From Bactrocera neohumeralis (lineage: Eukaryota; Arthropoda; Insecta; Diptera; Tephritidae), in NCBI RefSeq assembly GCF_024586455.1, contig NC_065921.1:71487528-71551527 (forward strand): 64,000 nt of DNA. Direction: 5' to 3'. Made by a program: the position numbers and the translations under genes. Of the stretch, positions 10,896-23,214 are shown in pieces (positions within the stretch are counted from its first letter, which is position 1; each line of letters starts with the position of its first letter). The notes under the pieces were generated by a model. It was given only the letters and a program-made list of their open reading frames with translations. It was not told the origin of the DNA and did no database searches.

Positions 10896-11324
10896 TGAAG
10901 GGGATTTGAGTTGCTTCCTACAAAATGTGTAACCCGTTTTTAGTACAAAGTTGCAAAGTGTTTTCCTTATACATATGTATGTAATATAATATATAGTACG
11001 GACAGCGCTTGTATCCTACAATTTTCGTTCGTTAATATAAAACAACTACTGAGTTAGTTTTCTAAGCTGAACAAGCAAAATAGGCGTGTTCGATTGGTAA
11101 TTTTTCCAACCCGCATTTGAAATCGGAAAAATTTAGAGAAAAAATAATAAGCGTCTTTTGAGAAGTCGTTCAGAATGTTTTTGGGCATTATCTTCTTTCG
11201 TTCTTTACGTCTCACGTCTTTATATACGCCTTGCAGTCTATCATCCCTATTTCCATGCCTTAATTTATAAATATTCGGTTGGTCACTAATGAGTCGTTAA
11301 TTTACATACATTCTGTCAAGAAAG
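10896..11324. other. Spacer
   Basis: AT-rich DNA with one ACATATGTATGTAATATAATATATAG tract split over 10970-11000. No feature recognised. Confidence 0.5.
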
Positions 11325-11705
11325 TATCCGGAATTTATAAATAAAACGAAAATTTTTCAATCATCATCCAAATTTATTTTATCGCCTTCAAAGTAACATC
11401 CATTTGAAGCGATGCACATGTACCAACGCTTCTTCCAATCGTCAAAACATTTGTTATGGCACTTTCATGACCATAACTCTCGCGTCGAATTTGTTAATTG
11501 ATGTCTTCAATTGAGTCGATGCGTGTTTCCCGAAGTGGATATTTCAGTGTGAAGAAAGGTAAAAGTCACATGGAGCTAAATCAGGGAGATTCGGTACTTG
11601 TTCAATGATATTTGTTGAGTGTTTGGCCAAAATTTAACACAAATACGTTAAAAAATGTTGTAAAATTCGACAAACTCTACTGAGGTCGAGTGACATAAAC
11701 AGCTG
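11325..11705 (-). pseudogene. Mariner transposase C-terminal remnant M3
   Basis: Minus-strand fragment. Around 11570-11620 it encodes QVPNLPDLAPCDFYL, holding the third catalytic Asp, followed by ASTQLKTSINK.. and, at 11385-11450, RLEEALVHVHRFKWMLL with a frameshift, equivalent to the FDDWKKRWHVCIASNGCYFEGD ending of mariner transposases. CTGTCAAGAAAGTATCCGG at 11326-11345 is probably the terminal repeat. The first two thirds of the gene are missing or unreadable. It is related to the copies at 23215 and 55705. Confidence 0.65.
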
Positions 11706-12366
11706 CTGTAAACACACCGGTTGACAGATCGCGCTAATTTTTGGCATCATAATAAAGGACAGTTATACCAACCCAGAAAAAAAAATTGAAAAAAATTAAG
11801 AATTCCCGATTGACAGAATGTAGACTGCAAAAGTGAGAGAAGTTTTCGAAAATGCAATATGCAGTAACTAATTGACAAGGCAAACAAAATAGATACGAAA
11901 TTCGTACAAATTATTGGCGTACGTGCGGCTCTGAACCGAAAATCATGGCGCTGGGGCGAGTTGGCCATTCACAATTAATGTCTATTTGTATATATGTATG
12001 TATATACGTATATTACATACGTATGTATGTATGCATGTGCTCGCGTGCCTGAAAAATATGGAATGAAAAACTGATTAGATTAACTTACAGCGACGTGATT
12101 CATTTTGTGTGTATATACATATGTACATACATACATACATACATATGTATGTGAAATATTTACATTAAATTATTTATTGATTTGAAATAATAATCATTCC
12201 GATCTTCAAAACAGACACTGAAAATGACAAAGTTATAAATATTTGTTGGAGAATTGCAAGATTTGTTGATTATTTTCCAAAGAATCCTTAGTTTTAGCGG
12301 AAATAAAGATAAATAGTTTAACCCTTAAAAATTCAACCACGCCCCTCTCCCCTTCTTATTCCCGAC
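11706..12366. other. Spacer with palindromic microsatellite
   Basis: Alternating TATG/TACA tracts at 11985-12035 and 12110-12155 form CATATG-centred palindromes. Otherwise no feature was recognised. Confidence 0.5.
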
Positions 12367-12367
12367 C

Positions 12368-12540
12368 AACTTAGGTTAGGTTAGGTTTGATGGCTGATCC
12401 AGAAATCGCACTTGGACCACCATACGTAGACCTTTGGAAGTTCACTCAGATGAGGAAAGCTCTCTGAGCGTCATTCACTTGGGAGTCTTGGCGAGCTAAA
12501 GTGAGAAGGCGAAACATTCCTTCCCTGGATTTGGAAAAGT
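12368..12540 (+). repeat. LINE 5'-region repeat X, copy 1
   Basis: GGAAGTTCACTCAGATGAGGAAAGCTCTCTGAGCGTCATTCACTTGG and GGCGAGCTAAAGTGAG-AGGCGAAACAT match, on this strand, the high-coordinate end of the LINE at 56185-57002 and part of the copy at 15555-15785. It begins next to a short TTAGGTTAGGTTAGG tract (12372-12387). Confidence 0.55.
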
Positions 12541-14150
12541 CTGTATTATCTAAAATAAAAAAAGATATTTCGAGTGTCAGGTATCAGCACCAAGTAAAAA
12601 TACTAACACAAGTTACTAAAAAGATAGAGATACTATATCACCTATGTATCAGTTGTGTTTGTCAAGATTGTCGAATAATGAATCGCGATTGTTGTATTTT
12701 ACTTTTAATTTGTAAAAAATCAATTAGTCAGCAACAAGTTATCGAATGAGGTTAAAATGACCAGCAATGATAAGCAGTGGAAATGGAGAAACACCGCAAT
12801 ATCGAGTATAAACCTCGTACTTACATGGCGACACATACACACATACAGTTATACATACATACACACAAATAAACGCACATTCAATCGCCTGAAAAGCATT
12901 TCGCCACACTTTGGCCGCAAATCGTGCTGTGTGGAGGGTCGAGAATGGGTGCTACATACCTATTAGAGAAAAGAAAAACACATAACATACCACTACTACC
13001 CTCCCACCAACGAAAAAATAGTGCACAAGCATCATTAGTACCAGCCAGCAAAGCAGCCAGCAAAAGTGAAGGGACGCAGCGACGAGCTGAGGAGTGATCA
13101 TTATGCGTGCGGTGGAAGAATGCGCGCAACTTATTGACACCGAATGCTAACCGAGCGCTGCTGCAATATTTACACCAACAACAACAGCAGCAATGCCAAC
13201 CAGCAGCGCACAAATAAACATTTATCAGTAGAAAAGCAAACACAGCAGACGAAAGAATGCCCAAAAAGCGAGCGAGCGACCAAAGCAGTTTTCGTACATA
13301 CGAAAAAACAAAAGTTCGAGCGAAAAACCTCGAACACGAAACTGAAAAACTGAAAAACAAACAAGCCAAAACTACATAAATGATAATAACAACAACAACA
13401 GCAATGACTAGCTGACTGACAGCGTAGCTAGACCAACAACACAAAGCGAGTTCGTTAAAAAGTTCATTGCACTTTGCAGGCGAGCGCAAATGCAGCACAA
13501 AGCACAACAACAACAAGCGCTGACAGCCGCAATAAATGATAATAGCAACGAGAAGTTTTTAAAAATGGCGCCACACGAACCAGCAATTCGACAATTCGGC
13601 AATAAGCCGCTTGCAAATACAAAAAAACAGCGCCAACCGCCGCATGCCCCCCACCTAACCGCGCGACGATCGACGCTCGACGATTTTCAACAAATGCAAC
13701 ATGTCCGCCAACGACGGCCACTCACCATGCCATACCAACACACACACATGCAACGCATTTGTTTAGAGAGCGCGCACTCTTTTTGCTGCTGCAATTCCGG
13801 TTATTCGCTACACCTCACTGTCTCTCCAACGCTGCGCCACACACATGCACAAAGCTTTGACAGCAGACTTCATTTGCAAAGTTCAACGATCACTCCTCCT
13901 CGTTGAGTAAGTGCGCATTGCAGTGAGCGCTGCTCGTCGCCACTGCGCGCCATGTTTACTGCAAGTGGGGAGCGCGTTGGCTTGTCCATGTGTGTGTGTG
14001 TGTGTTTATGCGCTGGCATATAGATTTTCTTGTTTATACAAGTTTTCAAAGGGGCCTTGTGACCACCTATACAAATAAAGAGGCTTTGGCTTAACATTCC
14101 TACAATCCTATGTACATACATATGCGCATAGAAATACCCATACGCATTTA
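12541..14150. other. Transposon-poor, CAA/CAG-rich region
   Basis: Mixed GC content with CAACAACAACAGCAG-like tracts (13165-13205, 13390-13405, 13505-13520) and a (GT)n run at 13990-14005. The longest frames (211 codons minus at 12881-13516; 138 codons plus at 13490-13906) translate these tracts into Cys/Val- or Gln-rich strings and overlap on opposite strands, so neither is supported as a gene. This could be regulatory or untranslated sequence, but nothing in it proves that. Confidence 0.45.
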
Positions 14151-14429
14151 CATTAGGGTGTGTGAAAAAAAATCTAAACCTATTAAATTCATTAATTAAA
14201 ATGCACATAACATAAATGCGGGAAAAAAATATCTGTATGGTCTTTATTTGCATTTTCTGAGAAAACTTAGTACCATAGTAATGTATATATTTCTTATAAC
14301 CAGAAAGCCAAGATTTCAACGAAAAAAAGCCTTTCGACAAAATATACAGATATCTTTACGATTTTTGTTTTTTTGTTAATTAGGGTTCTTTCCCTTAGTT
14401 CCCTTAGTTATTAAGTCAAAATCAGGTAA

Positions 14430-15470
14430 AAACAAGTAAGGAGGATAAGTTCCGGTGAGTATTAATGGATAAAGTGATAATTTTCAAAATTAATCCTTTG
14501 AATTGAATATATATTAATGTATATATTAAACAGAGAAGGCATCAGATGGAATTTAAAATAGCGTTATATTGGAAGAAGGCGTGGTTGAGAACCGATTTCA
14601 CCCATATTTCGTACATGTCATCAGGGTGTTAGAAAATATTATATACCGAATTTCATTGAAATCGGTCTAGTAGTTCCTGAGATATGGTTTTTGGTCCATA
14701 AGTGGGCGAAGCCACGCCCATTTTCAATTTTAAAAAAAAGCCTCGGTGGAGCTTTCTTCTGCCATTTCTTCCGTAAAATTTAGTGTTTCTGACGTTTTTT
14801 GTTAGTCGGTTAACGCGCTTTTAGTGATTTTCAACATAACCTTTGTATGGGAGGTGGGCGTGATTATTATCCGATTTCTTCCATTTTGAACTGTACATGG
14901 AAATACCTGAAGGAAACGACTCTATAGAGTTTGGTTGACATAGCTATAGTAGTTTCCGAGATATGTACAAAAAACTTAGTAGGGGGCGGGGCCACGCCCA
15001 CTTTTCCAAAAAAATTGCGTCCAAATATGCCCCTCCCTAATGCGATCCTTTGTGCCAAATTTAACTTTAATATCTTTATTTATGGCTTAGTTATGACACT
15101 TTATAGGTTTTCGGTTTCCGCTATTTTGTGGGCGTGGCAGTAGGCCGATTTTGCCCATCTTCGAACTTAATCTTCTTATGGAGCCAAGAAATACGTGTAC
15201 CAAGTTTCATCATGATATCTCAATTTTTACTCAAGTTACAGCTTGCACGGACGGACAGATGGACGGACAGACGGACGGACAGACGGACGGACGGACGGAC
15301 AGACAGACATCCGGATTTCAACTCTACTCGTCACCCTGATCACTTTGGTATATATAACCCTATATCTGACTCTTTTAGTTGTAGGACTTACAAACAACCG
15401 TTATGTGAACAAAACTATAATACTCTCCTTAGCAACTTTGTTGCGAGAGTTTAAAAATTAATGAATATCG
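14430..15470 (+). repeat. Dispersed repeat P, variant with CCACGCCCA motifs
   Basis: It starts AACAAGTAAGGAGGATAAG and contains three GGGCGNNGCCACGCCCA-like boxes (about 14703-14722, 14988-15002, 15130-15140), each followed by similar text, and the phrases AAATCGGTCTAGTAGTTCC and CCGAGATATG. It ends in a GGAC/AGAC tetranucleotide tract (15248-15310) and CCCTGATCACTTTGGTATATATA. This layout suggests three diverged internal repeats. No real coding frame is present. Confidence 0.6.
15248..15310 (+). repeat. GGAC/AGAC tetranucleotide repeat
   Basis: About 15 tetranucleotide units of GGAC and AGAC in irregular order. It produces the Thr-Asp-Gly-Arg strings seen in all three plus frames, which are not proteins. 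Confidence 0.9.
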
Positions 15471-15554
15471 TAATTTATTGTAAAAGAGAATACTCGGAGT
15501 TCAAATCGTCTCGTCAAACTGCTCATTTATTGTATATATAAGTATGTACTATAT

Positions 15555-15785
15555 TAGTGGGGGTCTCTCATACGGGGCTGCTTTATTCTTTTCATTGGTA
15601 GTGTTTTTTTTTGCGCGGCGGATCACAAACCAAGACCACTACCCTGGAGAGGAATGGTTCGCCTTCAAACGGATATTTTTTGGCTACCCAGAGGATACTT
15701 AATTTAAAATGATTGGCGCTCAGACAACTTTCTTCACTTCTACACATGGCTCCATCCTTCCTGGACGTGATCTACAAGTATTCGG
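15555..15785 (-). repeat. LINE 5'-region repeat X, copy 2
   Basis: On the minus strand, GGATGGAGCCATGTGTAGAAG, AAGTATCCTCTGGGTAGCC and ACTACCAATGAAAAG match the high-coordinate portion of the LINE at 56185-57002. The unit starts at the same base as the other copy (GGATGGAG), consistent with this being a true element end. Confidence 0.65.
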
Positions 15786-16550
15786 TCGAATATTATCAGT
15801 AATGAATGATGGGTCTCAATATTGGTGATGAGACCGGCAGTCAAATGAACGAGATATACGCGTACATCAGACCGATTTTTTTTTATAAATTGATATATTC
15901 ATGACGAATACAAATCGAATTTATGTTTATTTATTGGGTGTATAATAGTTGAATAAATTATTGAAATGGCACGTAAACAGAGATCCTTTACGATGTCCAC
16001 GATTGCGATCGCAATTTTGGTCTAAAACAAAAAATTTCAAGCTTATTAATCTGTAGAAAAGTCGCTATCGCGTTATGGAAGCTTTTTTTTTTGAAAATTG
16101 ACAATATGGCGGCGGTTTGAACTAAATGTATCGCATTTGGCTCTTTTTTTCGACAGTTTTTCGTAGAAAAAATAAGAAGATTTCAAAAAAATAAAAGTTT
16201 CCATAGCGCAATAGCGCATGACGTTAAAAATGTTCTCTCCAAATTGGAACTAGATATCTTCAAAACTCTTGCTTTGAGAGTGGAAACCGTTTTGAAAAAC
16301 ACTATTCTACAAAAACGCGTTTAACGTTTGGAGTCGCTTTGTTCCCTTTCTACAAGGAACGCTATAGCGACCGTAATAATTTGAATTTCGACTTCAACAT
16401 TTGAGTGAATGTTTATTATAGTGTATACTATCCGATAGTTTAACAAAAAAATATCGATTTCTCGTAAATTTCAGACTGAGACGATCCCTTAAGAGACAGT
16501 GGCTCCATATCTAACTTGCTACAAACAACCTTTAAGGTGACCAATGTACT
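15786..16550. other. Spacer with imperfect hairpin
   Basis: No coding or transposon signature was recognised, apart from the inverted repeat at 16061-16222. Confidence 0.45.
16061..16222. repeat. Imperfect inverted repeat (~38-bp arms)
   Basis: The arm at 16063-16096 (CGCTATCGCGTTATGGAAGC then a T tract) pairs with the arm at 16181-16216 (A tract then TTTCCATAGCGCAATAGCG). Arms are separated by about 85 bases. Mismatches are few. It could be the core of a foldback element or a chance palindrome; no terminal target duplication is evident. Confidence 0.6.
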
Positions 16551-18239
16551 CGTATTATACCCTGTAGCAACAAGTTGCAAAAGTATAAAAACCCAAGCCT
16601 TGCTTATTTCTAATTTTTTATATAAATTTTGAGGTTATGTCAAAAAATGGTTAACACCAAAGTTATAGAACTTTTCATTAGCTACAATTATGTCTTATAA
16701 ATTTTTTCTATAAGACTCGTAGTTTTTTCGTAATCAATATAAACCATTTTTTATCTTTAAAAAATCAAGCACCCCGCTCCTTTCCAATTCCTGACTATAG
16801 ATCTAAATTAAAATTATTTTTTCGTTTATTAATTTTTTTTGTTATATTGTTTTAAAATCTTTCTCAGAGAAATTTTTTGGGAAATTTTATGCGCTACAAG
16901 AATTTGCGATATAAACAAGTGAGACTGGAACTTTACTTTCTGAGAATAAGAAAAGAATAGAAAACTGTTATGCTGAGAGCACTCTCATTACAATTAAGAG
17001 TTCATACCTGGCTGGACTTTTCTAAAGCTGTTTAAGAAACAATTTTTCAAAGCAAAAGAGATATTCGTTTTTTTTATCCACCCTAGTATACACATATGAA
17101 TGTATTTGTGTGCTGCGTAAGCTCATTGAGAGAGTTAATAAAAAGTGTAAAAAGTGGGGAAATAATGGCCGTTGCAATGGTGGGGAAACTGCAATATGGT
17201 CGACCGCTTAGTGTATAACAGTTTTAAGCACCAAACATGCGTGTGTGCGTACGCATAGATGCAAATGGTTGTGGTGTGTATGTATGTGCCATGAATGTTA
17301 AGTTTGTGATATTCATCTACAACAACAATAAGGCTTTCGTATTTGAATTTTGCGTTCGCATTTGCATTCGCCGCTTATGCTATGTTCTACTATGAAGACT
17401 TGCGTGTATACATACATACCTATAGCCATACATACATTACATATCTATACATACATACATACAATTACGTATCTTTACATACATACATTTTTTACATTTA
17501 CGTATCTGTATATGCATACATACATATATGTATGTATATTTATTTGTGTGCGATTGCATTTCTTTGGCGGGGTGGATTATAACACAGCATTGTAGTGCGT
17601 TTGAATTTTTTAGGAGCGTCTAACAAAGGCCAAAAATTGCACTTAATTTACATTACAAATGCGCACCCACACATACACAATACACTCCAAATTATGTGTG
17701 CATGTGTGCGTCAGCTATCTCATAGAAATAGCTCTATATGATTATTCATTAAATTGTTGGTGCACACATATACATACATATGTATGTATGTATGTAAGTT
17801 TGCCGATATTTTTCGTCCGTTCAGTGCTAGAATATTCTATGTATGTGTGTACTATATACATATACTTATCAAGAATTGAACAATAATAATGATAGCAATC
17901 GTGAATGCTGATTCATTCAGAGCAATGAGTTCCTTACAGAAAAAATATATTTCTGAGATTTTAGTAGCTAAAGAATAGGTACCGTTATTTCTAATAAAAA
18001 TATTTTCGCAAAGAGTTACTAATTATGGAAAATTTAGAATATTAATCCGCTATTTAGTTTATGTATGTATGTGCCCACATGGCGAGCTTGGCGTTATCCA
18101 TTGGTCCTGATAAAAAAATTAAACGGATTCAGAAATTTCAGCGTTTGTACATTAATGGCATTATTCGTCGAGAAAATTTAAAGAATATGATTATAAAAAT
18201 AAAATAAGGAAGTTATGATTATAAAAATAATTATTTATA
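16551..18239. other. AT-rich spacer and TACA/TATG microsatellite
   Basis: At 17078-17086 ATCCACCCTA resembles a right-hand MITE end but has no partner. Dense TACATACATA tracts lie at 17405-17545 and 17765-17800; all frames over them are repeat translations. Confidence 0.5.
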
Positions 18240-18625
18240 TACAAAAATTTTTGATGTATTGTATAAAAAAAAATTATAAAAAAAATTAAAAAAAAAAATT
18301 AAAAAAAAAAATTAAAAAAAAAATTAAAAAAAAAATAAAAAAAATTAAAAAAAAAAATTATAAAAAAAAAAAAATAAAAAAAAAAATTATAAAAAAAAAA
18401 AAAAAAAAAAAATTAAAAATAAAAAAAAAATTATTAAAAAAAAATTATTAAAAAAAATTTATAAAAACATTAAAAAAAAAATTATAAAAAAATTAAAAAA
18501 AAGAAATTAAAAAAATTTTATAAAAAAATGTTTTAATAAAAAATTTAAAAAAAAAATATTTATAAAAAAATGTATTAAAAAAAAGTTATTATAAAAATAT
18601 TTTATAAAAAAATTGGTAAAATATT
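18240..18625. repeat. Poly(A)/AATT low-complexity block
   Basis: Almost nothing but A runs of 7-14 bases separated by TT or TTAT. Degenerate (A8-10TT)n minisatellite-like order is visible from 18290 to 18360. No genes. Confidence 0.85.
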
Positions 18626-18959
18626 AATCATTTTTTACTCCTAGTAGAGGTATTTGAAAGGCATGAATTGTAGACGTAGACTCCTAGCAGACCAAGGTAG
18701 ATACTTAGCAAGCAACAAAAATTCATATGTGATGCAACCAATTGGCAACGAAACATAAAATTTCAAAAATTAAAGAAAATATAATTTTTGGGTGGTGGTT
18801 AAGAGGAAGGAGAAGGAGCGTGGTTGAATTCTAAAGGGTTCCAAATGGTTTAATTTGATTTCTCACTAAACCAAGAATCCCTCATAAAAATATTAAATAT
18901 AGTATATGGCAAATTTGTAGGTAATGAAAAGACCTACAACTTTTGTATTGACAACTTTT

Positions 18960-19300
18960 TTACATAACCTCAAAATTTATGTTAAAAATTAAAATATCAA
19001 TTTTTTTTTAGTTTTTATTTTTTTCTTGTACACAAAAAAGTTTCTGATAACTGTTTCACATAACCTCAAAATTTATGTGAAAAATTCAAATATCCAATTT
19101 TTTGGTTTTTATTTTTTTCTTAAAAAAAAATTTTTCGTACTCATAACCTCAAAATTTACTTGAAAAAATCAAATATCCAAATTTCCTGCACAATAAAAAT
19201 ATTTCTGACAACTTTTTCACTAAGCCTAAAAATTTATGCGAAAAATTCATATTTTATGATTTTTATTTTTTTGTTCAAAACAAATGTTTCTTTTACGAAA
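18960..19300. repeat. ~90-bp tandem repeat with CATAACCTCAAAATTTA
   Basis: The phrase CATAACCTCAAAATTTA recurs at 18963, 19062 and 19144, and as a variant (CTAAGCCTAAAAATTTA) at 19231. Each is followed by AAAATTCAAATATC-like text and TTTTTATTTTTTT. Unit length varies from 81 to 99. A related single phrase occurs at 16620-16640. Confidence 0.65.
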
Positions 19301-20298
19301 TTTGGTGTAAAGGGTTTTTTGTATGGTTTGAGAAAGTGAAAGAAAATTTTATACCACCAAAAAATAAGTAGTTCAGCAAATATAAAGCCTACTGACTTAA
19401 AAAAAAACTGATATTTTGATTTTGAGAAATTTATATATTTTATATTTGAGAATATTTGATCGAAAATTTATAAATTTTGAGTTTATGCGAAATAGTTGTC
19501 AATACAAAATTTGTAGATCTTTTCATTACCTCCAACTTCGCCATATGACTTTTTTCTCTGGGACTCGTAGTTTTGCCAGAAATCGAGATAAACCATTTTT
19601 GGCCCTTAAAAATGCAAGCGCGGCTTTCTTCACTCCCGATTTAGTACTTAAAAATTCAACAAGGACTTTCTTTCCTAATGCCCTTAGCATTTGTCTGAAA
19701 ATCTTCAAACTTTCAAGAATTTTGAAAAATTTTAAAAACAAAAAAATTTCTAGTAAACAAGTCTAGTTATAAATTTATTACTAATAGCATTTGTCATTAA
19801 GAAGTCTTATCAATAGTCGCTCATCAAAAATACAAACAAAGAATGTATGTGTTTCTCTTTGCTTCACCGCACAAAATATGTAAATTAATAATAATTTTCA
19901 ATATGCTAATTTCCATCGAGCGGTTTCAGCGAGAATCGCGCGTTGCTCTAATTTCACGAAATAGAATTTAATTCATTTAATTAAATGCAACAATTTAAGA
20001 GTTTATTACAGTGGTACTTTTACATATGTATGTATGTATGTAAGTGTGTATGCCCAGTGCTTTTTTTTCAATGAATTTTCTTCTCGCTGTTCGCTATACT
20101 GCATTGTTCGGCGTTTGCCGGCGACCTGCTTTGCTGAGTTTTCCCTAATGACATTTTGGCAGTTTATGAGGCATCACAATGAAAACGCTGTCGCTGCATG
20201 GGTCGCGAAACGAGGAAAGGGGAAGCCAAAGAAACACATAAACATCACACACCCATACATATACATACATATGTGTATATATAGATGTGCATATGCAC
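19301..20298. other. AT-rich spacer
   Basis: No feature recognised apart from microsatellite at 20025-20050 and 20255-20285. Frames at 19416-19766 on both strands overlap and lack domains. Confidence 0.45.
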
Positions 20299-20300
20299 TA

Positions 20301-21827
20301 GGGTGAGCCAAAAACTAAGTTAACGAGCTTATTGGTTAAAATGAGGTATATGGAAAAAATATCCCTACATGGAAATAATTTTATACATATCTGCGTATAA
20401 TACATTAGCATCTACAATGTACATTAGGGTGAGCCAAAGGAATTATTGGTTATAATGAGCTTATAGGTAAAATGGGAAAATATCCCCGCAAAGAAAAGCT
20501 TAATTTAAAAGGTGTCGGTGAGTTTTCAAGGTTTCCCATTTAAATAAAACGTAAAAAACATGTTTTCGTTAAAAATACTACAAATATTGTAACGCTTAGA
20601 CTAAAATTTTCACAACGCGGCATTTTATAGAGCATAAAATTTCCTAAGATGTCTACCTGGTGGAATTTTCTCAATGTTGAAAAAAAACTTACCTTCACGA
20701 AAACACGATTTTCAAAAGGTATCAGCGATTTGGACACAAAAGATTGTTAGAATTTCTGAGTTATTATCGAACTTTGTCAATGTTGATATACAATTTTTTA
20801 TTGAATATGAAAATTTTCACCCAAAAAACACCAAAGTTGAAATTTTCGAATTTTTAAAGCGAATTTTTGAATGAAAAAAAATTTCCTCTGAGGTAACAAA
20901 AATTTCCCATTAGGTAATTTTTTTTTAACATAAGAATCAGAAATATCAAAATTTTTTTAATGAAAAAAAAATGTTGCCTGTGGTAAAAAAGAATTTCCCC
21001 TGAGGTAATTTTTTCCCCACTCTGAAGTAATTTTTTTTAGCACATGAAAAAACAAAAAAATTTGATACAAAGTGATTCAAAAGTTATGGTGTTTTCAAAG
21101 AAAAAATTTTTTTTTCTGTTTTTTCATAAGGGAGACTTTGAAAAATATATTTTTTTTTATTAAATATGAACATTTTGACACAAAAACACAAAAGTTGAAA
21201 TTTTTGTACTTTAAAGCGAATTTTTGAATGAAAAAAATTTGCCTTAGGTAAAAGAAAATTTCCCCTAAAATAATTCGCTCGGGGTAATTTTTTTTAGCAC
21301 AAAAATCAGCAATATCAAAAATTTTTGAATGGAAAAAAATTTCCCTTGAGGTAAAAAAAAATACCCCGAGGTAATTTTTTCGCACCCTGAAGTAATGTTT
21401 TTAGCACAAGAATCAGCATATGAAAAATTTGATACTAAACGATTCAAAATTTGTGATGTTTTCGAAGAAAAAATATTTTTTTACCTGTTTTTTATAAGAA
21501 AGACTTTGAAATAAATAGTTTATTTTATTTATTTTTTTATATTTAATTATTTAGATATGACCATTTTGACACAAAAAACACAAAGTTGAAATTTTTGAAT
21601 TTTTAAAGCGAATTTTCGAATAAAAAAAACTTCTCTTAAATAGATAAAAAAAATTTCCCTTAAAATAATTCCCTAGAGATAATTATTTTTTTTGCACAAA
21701 AATCAGCAATGTCAAACATTTCTGAAGAGAAAGTATTTTTTGAGGTAATTTTTTTAGCACAACAATCAGCAATGTCAATAAGTTCATTTCAAGCCATAAA
21801 TACCATAATTTAGTTTTTGGCTCACCC
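20301..21827. mobile_element. TA-flanked MITE-like element with GGGTGAGCC ends
   Basis: Ends are inverted repeats of about 18-20 bp: GGGTGAGCCAAAAACTAA at 20301 and TTTAGTTTTTGGCTCACCC at 21809-21827. TA flanks both sides (20299-20300 and 21828-21829), as for Tc1/mariner-class elements. There is no transposase frame, so it is non-autonomous. A second left-type end lies inside at 20424, with shared text for about 80 bases (TTATTGGTTA-AATGAG, then TATCCC), which points to a duplicated or nested end. The interior is a tandem array: AGTTGAAATTTT followed by AAAGCGAATTTT recurs at about 20834, 21193 and 21583, giving units of roughly 360-390 bp. Confidence 0.75.
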
Positions 21828-21829
21828 TA

Positions 21830-23094
21830 ATACGCATGTTAATAAAGTGAAATGAAATGGTTGATTATTCATTGAACGAGCAAACGAGCGCACCGAGCTA
21901 ACCGAGGGGAAATTGCAGTCGCTGCGTGCGAACTTCCGGCAGTGTTTGTGCAACGAGACGCAGCCGCGCGGTCGTTGACTGTCACAACATGGCAAACAGC
22001 AGCAACAACAGCGGAAAGTAGAGCAGTTTTCGGGCACTTTTTGTCGCCAACATTCGCGTTTTTACAATAAAAATCTAGTGGCATTTCAATGGGCTTTTCG
22101 GCAGTTGCGCTATCTTCCCTTTTTTGCATACACATATGTATATAAATATGTATGCATACACAATATGCATAGACAAATATATACATATATGGTATATGTG
22201 TATATATGTATGCATGTTTGTTGTTGCTGTTGCACTTGAACGCCCAAGCAAATGGCATTTGTTTAGCTTCACCCGCGCTTTTCGCTAGCCAGCCCAGCCA
22301 ACCCTCGAGCCGCTGCACGCACAATGCAAGCGCATGTACGCCGAATATCCGGTGGGTAAAGGAGGCCAGAGTGCGTGAATTTTTTTCTGCCTAATTTTTG
22401 GGTAAATGACACAAAGTAAAGCGGAAAACGAGAGCGCAGTTTTTATTATCAAATTTTTTTCCTTATGTTGTTCTTGTTTTTTTGCTGGTTTTTTGGTTTG
22501 TGAAAAAGTGAAAAAGCCGGGAAAATGAAAAATAAAAAATAATTTAAGCAGGGTAGAGGAAAAGAGGAAGGGCAGGCGCGGGAAACGCAAGTTATGCGCA
22601 ATAATTTAGCTACAAACATGCTTACATACAAACTCTCATAAATTGCTAGAAATGTATGCGCAAGTATGTATGCATTTCAAACTGTACAAGTAGAGATATG
22701 TATACATATACAGATATGTACATATACATATATATGCAACTGTGGAAAATATTATCTACCTTTTTGGTTAATGTTGTGTTTCAGAAAACAAGTTTGACGC
22801 GGTCAAGCTTGCAGCGCAGCATATTGCAGCTTCAGCGTAGGCTCGCTACAGATGCACACACATGCATATATGTATGTATATGTAAGTATATACTATTATT
22901 CGCAGTTGATTGCGGTTAGTGGCAATTTCCTGTTTGGTGTGAAAGAAAATGATATCCAAATGCAAAACTGACCAGCTTCTGTACTAAGCATTCGGCTGAG
23001 AAGGCTCGCTGGTCACACCATAGAGCGATAAATAATTTCTAAATTAAATATGAAAAAAAAAAAACAAAAAAGATATTTTTTAACATTAACGAAG
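21830..23094. other. Transposon-poor spacer
   Basis: Moderate GC at 21860-22030 and 22210-22380, with microsatellite at 22130-22215 and 22690-22735. Overlapping frames on both strands carry no domain. Nothing further was recognised. Confidence 0.45.
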
Positions 23095-23210
23095 CTATAC
23101 AAGTGCATTTCTTATAGACAAAATGGTAGGAGAAGATCTCTAACTTCAGTTTTATGGATCAGCTTGTATGGCAGCTACATACTACTATGAGCAAAAAATA
23201 GTAAGACTTT
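23095..23210 (+). repeat. Dispersed repeat P, fragment
   Basis: TATGGATCAGCTTGTATGGCAGCTACATACTA matches the GTTTGTATGGCAGCTATATGCTA phrase of the longer copies; it ends at the mariner that begins at about 23215. Confidence 0.4.
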
Positions 23211-23214
23211 GTTC

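Noticed and set aside
12372..12387. Telomeric TTAGG repeat
   Set aside because: Only three units, beside LINE sequence; flies are known to lack TTAGG telomeres.
12881..13516. 211-codon minus frame, hydrophobic and Cys-rich
   Set aside because: It is the complement of CAA/CAG-rich DNA, overlaps open frames on the other strand, and has no domain.
13870..14340. 156-codon minus frame
   Set aside because: It spans a (GT)n tract and AT-rich DNA, with no domain and biased residue content.
15128..15454. Asp-Gly-Arg-Thr repeat protein
   Set aside because: Translation of the GGAC/AGAC tetranucleotide tract in repeat P.
17343..17595. Two overlapping plus frames rich in Tyr, Ile, Thr and His
   Set aside because: Translations of the TACATACATA microsatellite in two frames.
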